A stretch of DNA of 64,000 bases from UBA2982 sp040081395 (GCA_040081395.1 JBEBGN010000001.1:1-64000), one strand, 5' to 3'; positions 15,962 through 25,503 are shown, counted from the stretch's first letter. Notes: a model not told the origin generated them from the sequence alone. Made by a program: numbers and translations.

Positions 15962-16904
15962 GGCCGTCCCCCGCCCGGTCGTCGTGCAGTCGTTGTCGCG
16001 CCACTTTGGCGACTTCATCGCCGTCGACGGCATCACCCTCGACGTCCGCCCCGGGGAGATCTTCGGCTTTCTCGGTCCGAACGGTGCCGGGAAGACCACG
16101 ACCATCAAGATGCTCACCGGGTTGCTGGCGCCTACGTCGGGTGAGGGCTGGGTCGCGGGACTCGACATCCGCGCGGAGCGACGCGCCATCAAAAGCCGCA
16201 TCGGCTACATGTCGCAGAGGTTCTCCCTCTACGCCGATCTCACCGTGCGCGAGAACATCGACCTCTTCGCCGGACTCTACGGCGTCGACGGCGAGCGCCT
16301 CGAGCAGCGGCGACGCTGGATCCTCGACATGGCGGAGCTCGCAGGCCTGGAGTCGAGACTGACCGCGGAACTGCCCCTCGGTTGGAAGCAGCGTCTCGCG
16401 CTCGGGTGCGCGATGGTGCACGAACCGGGGATCCTCTTCCTCGATGAGCCGACCTCCGGCGTGGACCCGGTGGCACGGCGGCGTTTCTGGGACCTCATCG
16501 ACGACCTCTCCGGCCGCGGCACCACCGTGTTCGTCTCGACCCATTACATGGAGGAGGCCGAGTACTGCCACCGGCTCGCGCTCCTGAACCGCGGCCGGTT
16601 GATTGCGCTCGACACGCCCGCCGCCCTGCGAGCCCGCGTCGTCGAACCCATCCTGGAGGTGAGAACCGACGACGCTCCGGGCGCCGTGGACGCGCTGCTC
16701 GGCGCCGACGGAGTGCTCGACGCCGCGATGTTCGGGCGTGCCCTTCACGTGACCGTCGCCGACGCGAACACCGGCGCAAACGTCGTTCGGCGCGCGCTCT
16801 CCCGCGCCGGGCGACGCGTGGAGGGGATCACACCGGTGGAGGCCTCCCTCGAGGACGTGTTCGTCTCGCTCGTGCGCGCTGAAGGCGGCGCGGTGGTCGG
16901 GTAG
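15954..16904 (+). CDS. ABC transporter ATP-binding subunit (second YbhF half)
   Basis: A 316-residue ATPase with Walker A GPNGAGKTTT and Walker B ILFLDEPTSGVDP. The signature is ELPLGWKQRLAL instead of LSGGQ, the form usual in the second nucleotide-binding domain of YbhF. In a heterodimer, one of the two ATP sites would therefore be degenerate. The gene overlaps the preceding ATPase by 8 bases and is followed 4 bases later by the first permease. Confidence 0.92.
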   Translation: MPEAVPRPVVVQSLSRHFGDFIAVDGITLDVRPGEIFGFLGPNGAGKTTTIKMLTGLLAPTSGEGWVAGLDIRAERRAIKSRIGYMSQRFSLYADLTVRENIDLFAGLYGVDGERLEQRRRWILDMAELAGLESRLTAELPLGWKQRLALGCAMVHEPGILFLDEPTSGVDPVARRRFWDLIDDLSGRGTTVFVSTHYMEEAEYCHRLALLNRGRLIALDTPAALRARVVEPILEVRTDDAPGAVDALLGADGVLDAAMFGRALHVTVADANTGANVVRRALSRAGRRVEGITPVEASLEDVFVSLVRAEGGAVVG

Positions 16905-16908
16905 CGCG

Positions 16909-18030
16909 ATGGACCTCATGCGGCTCGGGGCCATCGCTCGTAAGGAGTGGATCCAACTAGGTCGCGACACGCGCAGCATGATCCTCGCGTTCGCGCTCCC
17001 GGTCTTCCTCCTGCTCTTCTTCGGGTATGCGATCACGTGGGACGTGAATGACATCCCCGTCGCCGTGCTCGACCAGGACCGGACACTGCGGAGCCGATCG
17101 CTCGTCGAGGCGTTCGAGTCCAGCGGGTACTTCACGGTCACCGAGTACCTGGAATCACCCGCCCTCGTGGACCGCCGGCTCGTCGGGGACGACGTGCTCG
17201 GCGTACTCTCGATTCCATCGGGATTCGGAAGCGAGCTCGCCGCTCCCGGCCGAGCCGCCGTGGTCCAGTTGCTGCTCGACGGCAGCGACGCGAATACCGC
17301 GACCATCGCGCTCAACTACGCGGACGCGATCGTGGCGAGGTTCGGCGCGCGCGCGGTGCTCGGCGGCCTCCGTGCGGTCCCGCCGATCACGCTCGAGGCG
17401 CGCACTTGGTACAACCCGAACCTCGAGAGCCGCCACATGATCGTGCCCGGCCTCATCGCGGTCATCATGTCGATCATCGCGGCGATGCTCACCGCGCTCA
17501 CCATCGCACGGGAGTGGGAGAGGGGCACGATGGAGCAACTCGCGGCCACACCGGTCAGCCGGCTTGAGGTCGTGGTCGGGAAGCTCCTCCCTTACCTCGC
17601 CATCGGGCTCTTCGACGTGGCCGTGACGGTTGCCGCCGGCATGTGGATCTTCGACACGCCACTCGACGGGAGCCTCCTGCTGCTGGCCGTCCTCACCTTG
17701 CTCTTTCTCGTCGGCGCGCTCGGCTTGGGCATCTTCATCTCTGCAGCGGTGAAGTCTCAGGTTTTGGCGATGCAGATCGCGATGGTGGCGACCTACCTCC
17801 CCGCCGTGCTCCTGTCGGGGTTCATGTTCGACATCGCGAGCATGCCCGCGGTGCTGCGCGGCGTGACGTTCCTCGTGCCCGCACGCTACTTCGTGACGGT
17901 CACCCGAGGGATCTTCCTGAAGGGCGTGGGACCCGAAGTGCTCTGGGCCCAGGCGGGTTTCATGCTCGCGTACGCTGCTCTCGGGCTGACGCTCGCCACC
18001 CGCGCGTTCCGAAAGGAGCTGCAGGCGTGA
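16909..18030 (+). CDS. ABC-2 permease (YbhS-like)
   Basis: A 373-residue ABC-2-type membrane subunit. The family layout is visible: one N-terminal helix (about 20-42), a large periplasmic loop (about 45-175), then five C-terminal helices. The motif ARTWYNPNLESRHMIVPGL just before the second helix is typical of the YbhS/YbhR group. It pairs with the next gene, whose product has the same layout, to form the transmembrane channel. The stop overlaps the GTG start of that gene. Confidence 0.92.
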   Translation: MDLMRLGAIARKEWIQLGRDTRSMILAFALPVFLLLFFGYAITWDVNDIPVAVLDQDRTLRSRSLVEAFESSGYFTVTEYLESPALVDRRLVGDDVLGVLSIPSGFGSELAAPGRAAVVQLLLDGSDANTATIALNYADAIVARFGARAVLGGLRAVPPITLEARTWYNPNLESRHMIVPGLIAVIMSIIAAMLTALTIAREWERGTMEQLAATPVSRLEVVVGKLLPYLAIGLFDVAVTVAAGMWIFDTPLDGSLLLLAVLTLLFLVGALGLGIFISAAVKSQVLAMQIAMVATYLPAVLLSGFMFDIASMPAVLRGVTFLVPARYFVTVTRGIFLKGVGPEVLWAQAGFMLAYAALGLTLATRAFRKELQA

Positions 18031-19148
18031 GCGTCCTGCGCATCCGCCGCATGGTGGTGAAGGAGCTGCGTCAGCTCTTCCGCGACCCGCGCACCAAGCG
18101 CGTCATCTTCGTGGCGCCGATCATCCAACTGGTGCTCTTCGGATACGCGGTCAACACGGATGTCCGCAACGTGTCGATGGCCTTGGTCGATCACGACCGC
18201 ACACCCGAGTCTCGGGAGCTGGTCGACGCGCTGACCGCGTCCGGGTACTTCCGCGTGGTCCTCTCGTCGGACCAATCCTCCGCTCTAGGCGTCGCGCTCG
18301 ACGAGGGGGACGCACTGGTCGGCATCGAGATACCCGCTGGCTACGCTCGAGATCTGGCCGCCGCCCGCGCACCTTCCGTCCAACTGCTTCTGGATGGCAC
18401 GAACTCCAACACCGCCACGGTCGCGCAGGGATACGCGACGCGCATCATCGCGAACCTCGGCACCCAGATCGCGATGTCGTCGCGCCCTACCTCCAACCCG
18501 ATCGCGGGAGGCGTCGATCTGCGCACGCGAGCCTGGTTCAACCCGTCGCTCGAGTCTCGCGTCTACAACGTACCCGCCGTGATTGGCGTGATCATTCTAC
18601 TCATGTGTCTGTTGCTCACCGCGTTGGCCGTAGTTCGCGAACGTGAGGTGGGAACGCTCGAACAACTGCTCGTGTCGCCACTCAGCGCAACCGAGCTGAT
18701 GCTCGGCAAGACGATCCCCGTTGCGGGTATCGCATTCGTTCAACTTTCCCTCGTCACGTCGGTCGCGCTCCTCTGGTTCGACATTCCGATGAGGGGTTCC
18801 CCGGCGACTCTGGTGCTCGCGGCAGCCCTCTTCATCCTCGCCGGGCTCTCGCTCGGACTCTTCATCTCGACCATTTCCGCCACGCAGCAAGAGGCCTTCC
18901 TGGCCATGTTCCTGTTCCTGCTGCCGGCCATCATCCTCTCGGGCTTCCTGTACCCGATCGACACGATGCCGGAGATATTCCAACACCTCACGCTCGCGAA
19001 CCCGCTGCGGCACTTCCTGGAGATCGTACGCGGGATCTTCCTGCGCGGAGCAGGCGTCGGGGACCTGTGGGTGCAGTTCGTCGTGCTCGCCGGCATGGCC
19101 CTGGGCGGCCTGGCGGTGGCGACCTGGCGCTTCCGCACCACGCTGTAG
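18027..19148 (+). CDS. ABC-2 permease (YbhR-like)
   Basis: A 373-residue ABC-2 permease, homologous to the preceding subunit and identical in length. It has an N-terminal helix, a periplasmic loop, the motif TRAWFNPSLESRVYNVPAV and five C-terminal helices. The start is GTG 18027, overlapping the previous stop by 4 bases; an open frame continues upstream but is antisense-like noise over the previous gene. This is the last gene of the TetR-TolC-HlyD-ABC-ABC-ABC2-ABC2 operon, which would export drugs or lipophilic metabolites to the outside. Confidence 0.92.
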   Translation: MSVLRIRRMVVKELRQLFRDPRTKRVIFVAPIIQLVLFGYAVNTDVRNVSMALVDHDRTPESRELVDALTASGYFRVVLSSDQSSALGVALDEGDALVGIEIPAGYARDLAAARAPSVQLLLDGTNSNTATVAQGYATRIIANLGTQIAMSSRPTSNPIAGGVDLRTRAWFNPSLESRVYNVPAVIGVIILLMCLLLTALAVVREREVGTLEQLLVSPLSATELMLGKTIPVAGIAFVQLSLVTSVALLWFDIPMRGSPATLVLAAALFILAGLSLGLFISTISATQQEAFLAMFLFLLPAIILSGFLYPIDTMPEIFQHLTLANPLRHFLEIVRGIFLRGAGVGDLWVQFVVLAGMALGGLAVATWRFRTTL

Positions 19149-19165
19149 GCGGTAGGTAGGCTGTC

Positions 19166-20080
19166 GTGATCCCGACCAAGGTCAACTACGTGAAACACCT
19201 TCGATTTCTGCGCGGCCTCTGGCACCACATCGGACAGGTCAACCAGGGCCGCTACCCGATCTACCTCGACTATGCCGTGCAACCGAAGCCTCGTTGGGGT
19301 TGGGGGCGACCCCCACACGCAGAGTTGCACGACCTCATCGCGACCGGGCGCGAACGGTACGCTCACACGTGCAGCGAGCTCGAGGCCTTCGCGCACGGCC
19401 TCAAGCGGATCCCCTTCACCACCACCAACGAGCGCGAGCCCCATTGGGCCAACGCGTACATGGCGGGGCTCGACGCCGCGACTCTGTACGCCTTTCCGAA
19501 GATCTTCGGATCACGTCGGTACCTCGAGGTCGGCTCCGGTAACTCCACCCGATTCGTGCGGCGCTCGATCGACGACCATCGACTCGCCATGACCATCACC
19601 TCCATCGACCCCACCCCGCGCGCGTTCGTGGACGAAATCTGCGACGAGGTGGTACGCACCGGACTCGAGGAGGCGCCGCTCGAGATCTTCGACGTGCTCG
19701 AAGCCGACGACATTTTGATGCTCGACGGATCGCATCGCTGCTTGCAAAACAGCGACGTGACCGTCGCCCTGCTCGAGATCCTCCCCCGCCTCAGGCCCGG
19801 CGTGATCGTGTTCATCCACGACATCTACCTTCCCTACGACTATCCTGCGGAGTGGGAGCGACGCTACTACTCCGAGCAGTATCTGCTCGGGGCAATGCTC
19901 CTTGCCGATGCGGGCCGTCGGTATGAGATCCTGTTCCCCGCGCACTTCTGCACCGAGGATGCCCAGCTCGGCCCGCAGACCATGGATATGTGGGGCCGAT
20001 TGGCCCCCATGGACCCCGCCGTCCGGGGCAGTGCGTTCTGGCTTCGGATACGAGAAGGGGCGGAGACAAGCCCGACTTGA
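19166..20080 (+). CDS. Class I SAM-dependent methyltransferase-like protein
   Basis: A 304-residue protein with a Rossmann-like methyltransferase core (about 105-250): the SAM-binding glycine motif LEVGSGNST, a later acidic strand DDILMLDGSHR, and VIVFIHDIYLPYDY. These match the Methyltransf_24 group, whose substrates are often sugars, peptides or small metabolites. The N-terminal 90 residues are basic and unassigned. The start is GTG 19166, 17 bases after the efflux operon, so read-through from that operon is possible. A membrane or signal segment is not seen. Confidence 0.7.
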   Translation: MIPTKVNYVKHLRFLRGLWHHIGQVNQGRYPIYLDYAVQPKPRWGWGRPPHAELHDLIATGRERYAHTCSELEAFAHGLKRIPFTTTNEREPHWANAYMAGLDAATLYAFPKIFGSRRYLEVGSGNSTRFVRRSIDDHRLAMTITSIDPTPRAFVDEICDEVVRTGLEEAPLEIFDVLEADDILMLDGSHRCLQNSDVTVALLEILPRLRPGVIVFIHDIYLPYDYPAEWERRYYSEQYLLGAMLLADAGRRYEILFPAHFCTEDAQLGPQTMDMWGRLAPMDPAVRGSAFWLRIREGAETSPT

Positions 20081-20121
20081 CAATGTTTTAAGATTGAATC
20101 ATCATCTGGGCATCGTACGAT
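20077..20121 (+). promoter_or_regulatory. Promoter with ATCGTACGAT operator for the MhqO-like gene
   Basis: TTGACA (20077-20082) and CATCAT (20100-20105) are 17 bases apart. Six bases downstream lies the perfect 10-bp palindrome ATCGTACGAT (20112-20121), over the likely transcription start. The same palindrome stands upstream of the PadR gene at 60803-60814, so PadR is a candidate regulator of this gene. Confidence 0.55.
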
Positions 20122-20146
20122 CCTCCCGCACGATGGAAGGACTTCC

Positions 20147-21217
20147 ATGAAGCCGCTCGAGACTCGGGGCTTCCATCACATCACGATGGTGTCGACGAAC
20201 GCCCCCAGAACGCTCGCGTTCTACGGCGGCCTCCTCGGCTTCGACCTCGTGAAGAAGACCGTCAACTTCGACGATCCGGGCGCCTACCACCTGTACTTCG
20301 GTCGCGACGGCGGCCGCCCGGGCACCATCCTCACGTTCTTCGAGTGGGCGCACTCGCGCCGAGGCCACTGGGGCGTCGGTGGTGTTCACCACCTCGCCCT
20401 CGGCGTCGCGACACCGGAAGCGCAGCTCAAGTGGAAGCGGCGGCTCATCGACGCGGGCGTACCCGTCAGTGGCCCGATCGACCGCGGCTACTTCACCAGC
20501 CTCTACTTCGCGGACCCCGATGGCCAGGTGCTCGAGATCGCCACGGCCGGGCCCGGTTACGCAATCGACGAGCCGCCGGACGCGCTGGGTGGACGCCTCG
20601 TGGTACCGCCCTCCGAGCGACTACCCGGTGGCCGCGACGAGCAGGCGATCGCGCAACGCACGCACCCTGAGCCCGTTCCGGTCATCACGCCGGATATGAC
20701 GCTCGACGGCATCCACCACATCACGGGGATCACCGACGACATCGAGCGGGCGGGCGACTTCTACGAACGCGCGCTCGGGCTCCGCGTCGTGAAGAAGACG
20801 TTCAACCAGGACGACGAGCGCACCAAGCATTACTTCTGGGCGCGGTACGACGGGAAGTCCATCGGCCACCACTCGGCCCTCACCCTCTTCGGTTGGGAAG
20901 GAAGCCGCCACATCGCGCGCCCAGGCGCGGGTCAGACCCATCACATCGCCTTCCGTGCCGAGAGCCGCGAGGAACAGACCGCGTGGCGGGAGCACCTGCT
21001 CTCTCTCGGCATCGACGTGACCACGGTTCGGGACCGCACTTACTTCGAGAGCATCTACTTCCACGCGCCGGACGGACTGCTCCTCGAGATCGCGACGGAT
21101 GGCCCGGGCTTCGCGATCGACGAGCCGAAGGAGGAGTTGGGTGGGTCGCTCAAGCTACCTTCGTGGCTCGAGCCTCGCCGCCCCGAGATCGAACGCGCAC
21201 TGGTGCCGCTCACGTGA
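20147..21217 (+). CDS. MhqO-like ring-cleaving dioxygenase (two VOC domains)
   Basis: A 356-residue vicinal-oxygen-chelate protein with two glyoxalase/bleomycin-type domains (about 4-145 and 180-325). Both start with HHITxxxxD/NxxRTxxFY-like strands (FHHITMVSTN and IHHITGITDD) and end with EIATxGPG(Y/F)AIDEP. Metal-ligand His and Glu positions are retained in each half. Family members such as MhqA, MhqE and MhqO act on hydroquinones and catechols and protect against quinone stress. GAAGGA precedes ATG 20147 at good spacing. The next gene, overlapping by 4 bases, is an MhqD-like hydrolase, the partner also found in Bacillus. Confidence 0.85.
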   Translation: MKPLETRGFHHITMVSTNAPRTLAFYGGLLGFDLVKKTVNFDDPGAYHLYFGRDGGRPGTILTFFEWAHSRRGHWGVGGVHHLALGVATPEAQLKWKRRLIDAGVPVSGPIDRGYFTSLYFADPDGQVLEIATAGPGYAIDEPPDALGGRLVVPPSERLPGGRDEQAIAQRTHPEPVPVITPDMTLDGIHHITGITDDIERAGDFYERALGLRVVKKTFNQDDERTKHYFWARYDGKSIGHHSALTLFGWEGSRHIARPGAGQTHHIAFRAESREEQTAWREHLLSLGIDVTTVRDRTYFESIYFHAPDGLLLEIATDGPGFAIDEPKEELGGSLKLPSWLEPRRPEIERALVPLT

Positions 21218-21879
21218 GCGCGACCAGCCCCACCCGCACGCTCGACTACGACTTCGTGCGCGGAACCGACACCGGTGCAACTTCGACGGTGGCAGTGCTG
21301 CTCCACGGACGCGGGAGCGACAAGCACGACCTCTTGGGAATCCGGTCCCTCCTTCCTGCGGATTGGTCGCTGGTCACCCCGCGTGCTCCCTTCGCGGGTG
21401 CGCCGTGGGGATACGGCCCCGGGTACGCATGGTACCGCTACGTGGAAGAAGATCGCGTGGTGACGGACACGCTTGTCGAAAGCCTGGGGCTGCTCGATGA
21501 GTTCCTCTCCGGTCTGAGCAAAGCGGTCGGATTCGAGCCGGGGAGGATCGTGATCGGAGGCTTCTCGCAGGGCGGCACCATGAGCCTCGCGTACGCCATC
21601 ACCCGTCCCGGCTCGGTGGCCGCCGCCCTCAACTTCTCCGGCTTCCTGGCCGCCTGGATCGATCTCGACGAAACCGGCGCGGCCCCTCCGATCACACCCT
21701 TGTTCTGGGGTCACGGCACCGGGGATCCTGCCATCCCGATCGCGCTGGCTGAACGTGGTCGCTCGCGTCTACGTCGAGCCGGGGCCCGCATGGTGGCGCG
21801 CGACTACCGCATCGGCCACTGGATCGCGGAGGAAGAAGTCGCGGAGGCCGTGGCGATGGTGGGGAGCCTGAACGGCTAG
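21214..21879 (+). CDS. MhqD-like alpha/beta hydrolase (carboxylesterase/phospholipase family)
   Basis: A 221-residue serine hydrolase: oxyanion-loop motif LLHGRGSDKHDL, nucleophile elbow GGFSQGG, acid in GHGTGDPAIP and His in RIGHWI. The family (YtpA/MhqD and carboxylesterase 2-like) cleaves small esters. Co-occurrence with a MhqO-like dioxygenase suggests joint detoxification of quinones or aromatic esters, which is inference. GTG 21214 overlaps the upstream stop (GTGA). The gene converges on greA with a 4-base gap. Confidence 0.85.
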   Translation: MSATSPTRTLDYDFVRGTDTGATSTVAVLLHGRGSDKHDLLGIRSLLPADWSLVTPRAPFAGAPWGYGPGYAWYRYVEEDRVVTDTLVESLGLLDEFLSGLSKAVGFEPGRIVIGGFSQGGTMSLAYAITRPGSVAAALNFSGFLAAWIDLDETGAAPPITPLFWGHGTGDPAIPIALAERGRSRLRRAGARMVARDYRIGHWIAEEEVAEAVAMVGSLNG

Positions 21880-21883
21880 CGCT

Positions 21884-22378
21884 CTACTTGTTGTCGAGCT
21901 GCTGGGGAAGCGTGGTCAGCGTCAGGATCCGGTAGCGTCGCACCCCCGCGGGGAGGTTGACGGTCACCTCTTCGCCGGGCTTCGCCCCGAGCAGGCCCTT
22001 CCCGATCGGTGACGCGAGCGAGACCTGCCCGGCGTCGAGATCGATGAAGTCTCCGGCCGTGATCGTGAACGTGAAGTCCTCACCAATCTGGATGTCGGTG
22101 ATCGTGACCTGAGATCCGAAGCCGACGCGGTCGTACGCCAATTGGTTGACGTCGATCTTCGAGAGCTCCGTCATGCGCGTGGTGAGGTGATTCAGTCGCG
22201 CTTCGACGAAACCCTGACGCTCCTTCGCGGCCTTGAAGTCCGCATTCTCGCGCAGGTCGCCGAGCTCCATGGCGATCTTGATGCGGATCGGCAGGTCCTT
22301 GGTGAGTTCGGTCGTCAGGTTGGAGATCTCGGTCTCGATCTTGACTCGGATCTCCTCCAGCATGGAACGGGTCGCCAC
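21884..22378 (-). CDS. greA: Transcription elongation factor GreA/GreB family
   Basis: A 164-residue Gre factor that rescues backtracked RNA polymerase by stimulating transcript cleavage. The N-terminal coiled coil (about 5-75) carries the acidic tip in DLRENADFKAAKERQ, which inserts in the polymerase secondary channel. The C-terminal FKBP-like domain contains SLASPIGKGLLGAKPGEEV. GTG 22378 is preferred to ATG 22363 because a GAGGGGG ribosome site precedes it and purE ends just 2 bases upstream. It is the second gene of a purE-greA pair. Confidence 0.88.
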   Translation of the reverse strand: MATRSMLEEIRVKIETEISNLTTELTKDLPIRIKIAMELGDLRENADFKAAKERQGFVEARLNHLTTRMTELSKIDVNQLAYDRVGFGSQVTITDIQIGEDFTFTITAGDFIDLDAGQVSLASPIGKGLLGAKPGEEVTVNLPAGVRRYRILTLTTLPQQLDNK

Positions 22379-22380
22379 GA

Positions 22381-22872
22381 TTACCCCCTCGGGTCCGGGT
22401 TCGCGAGAACGGCATCGCGGCGAGCGGCGCGGTCCGCCTTCACGGCGGCGCGAATGCGGTCGTACTTCAGGCCGAGAATTTCCCCGGCGAGGAGGGCGGC
22501 GTTCACCGCCCCCGCTTTGCCGATGGCGAGCGTGCCCACGGGAACGCCGCCGGGCATCTGCACCGTGGAGAGCAGGGAGTCGAGGCCATCGAGCGACCAC
22601 CCCTTCATGGGCACGCCGAGCACGGGCAAAGTCGTCTTCGCGGCCATCACGCCCGCCAAGTGCGCGGCGCCTCCGGCGGCGGCGATGATCACCTCGAGCC
22701 CTCGGTCCTCCGCGGTCGCGGCATACTCCACAGCCTCATCCGGAGTCCGGTGGGCGGAAAGCACCCGCGCTTCATTGGGGATGCCGAGCGCGTCCAGGGT
22801 AGAGACACACTGACTCATGGTGTCCCAGTCCGACTTCGATCCCATCAACACGCCCACCAGGGGGTTCGCCAT
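22381..22872 (-). CDS. purE: N5-carboxyaminoimidazole ribonucleotide mutase
   Basis: A 163-residue class I PurE enzyme of de novo purine synthesis, converting N5-CAIR to CAIR in the cytoplasm as an octamer. Diagnostic motifs are GSKSDWD (substrate loop), VLSAHRTPD (catalytic His region) and AAGGAAHLAGV. The last 20 residues are an Arg-rich tail beyond the usual core. The partner ATPase PurK is not in the window. greA follows after 2 bases. Confidence 0.95.
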   Translation of the reverse strand: MANPLVGVLMGSKSDWDTMSQCVSTLDALGIPNEARVLSAHRTPDEAVEYAATAEDRGLEVIIAAAGGAAHLAGVMAAKTTLPVLGVPMKGWSLDGLDSLLSTVQMPGGVPVGTLAIGKAGAVNAALLAGEILGLKYDRIRAAVKADRAARRDAVLANPDPRG

Positions 22873-22991
22873 CGTGCCCCATCGCTTTCGAGGGTAATCT
22901 TGTTCAGCGCCCGCACCGGAAGCGCGGCACGTTGGCGGAAGGGGGGCGTGGGATCAAGGTGCACCGACCCGGAGCCGAGGGAGCAGAAGGA

Positions 22992-25325
22992 GTGACGCGA
23001 TCCGCGAAGGACTTGGTCTGGCCCGAGGACGAGCCCGAGATCGTCCCTTTCCTCCCGTTCGTGTTCTCCGTGTGGGTCGACGGAACCCTCACCGCGGCGG
23101 AGTTGGCGGCGGTGCGCAAGGCGGTCGACACCCTGTCCTGGCTGCGCGCGGAGACCCGCGCTCTGCTGGGTTCCTGGTTGGATCCGGCGGCCCCCCCCAC
23201 CCCCTCCGCATTGCACGCGCTGCGTGGCCGACTCCGCGGGCGGGTACCCCTCCACGATGACGAGGCGGCCCGCTCCCTGACCGGCCTCGGTCTGGCACTC
23301 TGGCGGCAGTCCTCGGGCGCCGGGCCATGGCAGAGCCCGGACGCGCAGGCCGCACTACGGGCTCTCGAAGATTCCCTCGGCCTGCTCGGCGCGGAAGCTG
23401 CGCGCGGAGCGCTGGGACTCCTCCCACCCCTCCCTCTCCGCGGACGGGCCGCGACGGGCTTCGACGGCTCGGCCCTCCGCGACTACCTCGACCGAGACCG
23501 TCGGAGCCTTCGCGACCGCGCGGTCGAAGCACTGCTCGCGCCGCCACTCCGCATACCCTTCGGGCTCCCCATACGAGAGCACCGCGCGCGTGTGCTCGAC
23601 GCGGTCCAGCACCTGGCCGACCAAGGACTCGGATCCCTCGCCTACCCCAAGTCCTTCGGTGGCGCCGAGGACCCCGAGGGCGCGGTCGCGGTCTTCGAGA
23701 CCCTGGCGTTCGGAGATCTGAGCGTGGTCGTGAAGTTCGGAGTCCAGTTCGGGCTCTTCGGCGGTAGCGTGTACCAACTGGGAACCGCGCGCCACCACGA
23801 GGCCCACCTCCGGGCGATCGGAAGCCTGGCCCTCCCGGGCTGTTACGCGATGACCGAGACGGGGCACGGGTCGAACGTGCGCGACGCGGAGACCACGGCG
23901 ACCTACGATGCAGCGAGCGACGAGCTCGTCGTGGAGACGCCCCATGACGAGGCCGCGAAGAACTACATCGGCAACGCCGCCGAACACGGGCTGCTGGCCA
24001 CCGTGTTCGCGCGGCTCATCCTGGGCGAGGAGGACCACGGCGTGCACGCCGTGCTCGTGCCCATCCGTGACGAGAGCCGACGCATCCTGCCGGGTGTGCG
24101 TATCGAAGACTGCGGATTGAAGGAGGGACTGAACGGCGTCGACAACGGCCGCATCTGGTTCGATGGCGTACGCGTCCCGCGGGGGAACCTACTGGACAGG
24201 TTCGGTGCGATCGACGACGACGGACTGTACCACAGCGAGATCCCGAGCTCGGGCAAGCGCTTCTTCCGCATGCTCCGCACACTCGTGGTGGGCCGGGTCA
24301 GCATCGCAGCCGCCTCGGTGAGCGCGGCTAAGGTCGGGCTCACCATCGCCGTCCGCTACGCGGACTCGCGGCGCCAGTTCGGGCCCGAGGGGGCGGCCGA
24401 GGTCGCCATCCTCGACTACCCGGCGATCCAACGCGAACTCATGCCCGCCCTGGCCACCACGCTGGGACTACACTTCGCCGTGCGTCGCCTCCAGTCCCGG
24501 CTCGCGGACCCCGCCGAGGCCGACTCGGCGGAACTGGAGGTAGCCGCCGCGGGGCTCAAGGCGTACGCATCGGAACGGTGCGTGACGACGCTCCAGGCCG
24601 CGCGCGAGGCGTGTGGTGGTCGCGGATATCTCGCGGAGAGCCGCTTCGCTGCGCTCAAGGCGGACACCGACGTCTTCACCACCTTCGAGGGCGCGAACCT
24701 CGTGCTCTACCAACTCGTGGCGAAGGGGTTGCTGACCCGCTTCCGCGAGGAGATGGGCGACCTGACCCTGAGGAGCGCGGTTCGCTATCTGGCGGAGCGG
24801 GCCGAAACGGCGCTGACCGAGCTGAACCCGGTGGTCACTCGGCGCACGGACGAGGAGCACCTCTTGGACACCGACTTCCACCTCGCCGCCCTCGCCTACC
24901 GCGAGGCGCGACTCCTGAGGTCGGCCGCCATGCGCATCCGGGCGCGCCTCGACGACGGCATGGACTCCTTCCGCGCCGTCATGGAGTGCCAGGACCACCT
25001 GGTGGCGCTCGCGCGCGCCCATGTCGAGCACCTGATCACCCAGGAGTTCGTGGAGCCCGTGACGCGCGCCTCGACCCCCGGCCTCTCGGAGCTCCTCCGT
25101 ACAGCCGGCGCACTCCACGCACTCCATTGCCTGGAGCGGGACCGGGGCTGGTACCTCGAGTCCGGGTACCTCGAGGCAGGAAAGTCGAGGGCCATCCGTA
25201 CCCGGGTGCGGGCGCTCTGTCAGGAGCTGCGCGAGCACGCTGGGGTACTCGTGGACGGCTTCGGCATCCCCGACGAACTGCTCCCGGAGATCGGCCGCGC
25301 CGAGAGGGCCGACCGGCGCCAGTGA
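22992..25325 (+). CDS. Large acyl-CoA dehydrogenase/oxidase family protein
   Basis: A protein of about 777 residues related to acyl-CoA oxidases and dehydrogenases, which oxidise acyl-CoA at the alpha-beta position with FAD. An N-terminal helical region is followed by the dehydrogenase core: MTETGHGSNVRDAETTATYD (oxidase-like), EDCGLKEGLNGVDNG, and the flavin/substrate segment ACGGRGYLAESR with DVFTTFEGAN. The 770-plus length exceeds both ordinary dehydrogenases (about 380) and peroxisomal oxidases (about 660). The start is uncertain: GTG 22992 has GAGGGAG at suitable distance, while GTG 22959 and TTG 22932 are in frame. The gene stands alone. Confidence 0.85.
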   Translation: MTRSAKDLVWPEDEPEIVPFLPFVFSVWVDGTLTAAELAAVRKAVDTLSWLRAETRALLGSWLDPAAPPTPSALHALRGRLRGRVPLHDDEAARSLTGLGLALWRQSSGAGPWQSPDAQAALRALEDSLGLLGAEAARGALGLLPPLPLRGRAATGFDGSALRDYLDRDRRSLRDRAVEALLAPPLRIPFGLPIREHRARVLDAVQHLADQGLGSLAYPKSFGGAEDPEGAVAVFETLAFGDLSVVVKFGVQFGLFGGSVYQLGTARHHEAHLRAIGSLALPGCYAMTETGHGSNVRDAETTATYDAASDELVVETPHDEAAKNYIGNAAEHGLLATVFARLILGEEDHGVHAVLVPIRDESRRILPGVRIEDCGLKEGLNGVDNGRIWFDGVRVPRGNLLDRFGAIDDDGLYHSEIPSSGKRFFRMLRTLVVGRVSIAAASVSAAKVGLTIAVRYADSRRQFGPEGAAEVAILDYPAIQRELMPALATTLGLHFAVRRLQSRLADPAEADSAELEVAAAGLKAYASERCVTTLQAAREACGGRGYLAESRFAALKADTDVFTTFEGANLVLYQLVAKGLLTRFREEMGDLTLRSAVRYLAERAETALTELNPVVTRRTDEEHLLDTDFHLAALAYREARLLRSAAMRIRARLDDGMDSFRAVMECQDHLVALARAHVEHLITQEFVEPVTRASTPGLSELLRTAGALHALHCLERDRGWYLESGYLEAGKSRAIRTRVRALCQELREHAGVLVDGFGIPDELLPEIGRAERADRRQ

Positions 25326-25435
25326 CGCCCCCGAACCCCTCCGGAGAAGAAAACATTTGTTTTTTGGCACGCCGCCAGGCATTTTCCTACGGTTCGCCTG
25401 GTGGGAGGGCGGGGGCAATCGGCCCCCTACGCTCC

Positions 25436-25441
25436 TATATT
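25436..25441 (+). promoter_or_regulatory. -10-like TATATT upstream of a beta-barrel gene
   Basis: CTATATTGGGCG is an isolated AT-rich hexamer in GC-rich DNA, 62 bases before ATG 25504. No -35 match stands at 17 bases. A very similar CTATATTGGCG precedes menF on the minus strand. Confidence 0.3.
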
Positions 25442-25503
25442 GGGCGCACCGTGACATCCGAGAGGCGCAGGATCGAGCGCCCATACCGTGTCGGAGGAGA
25501 TCC

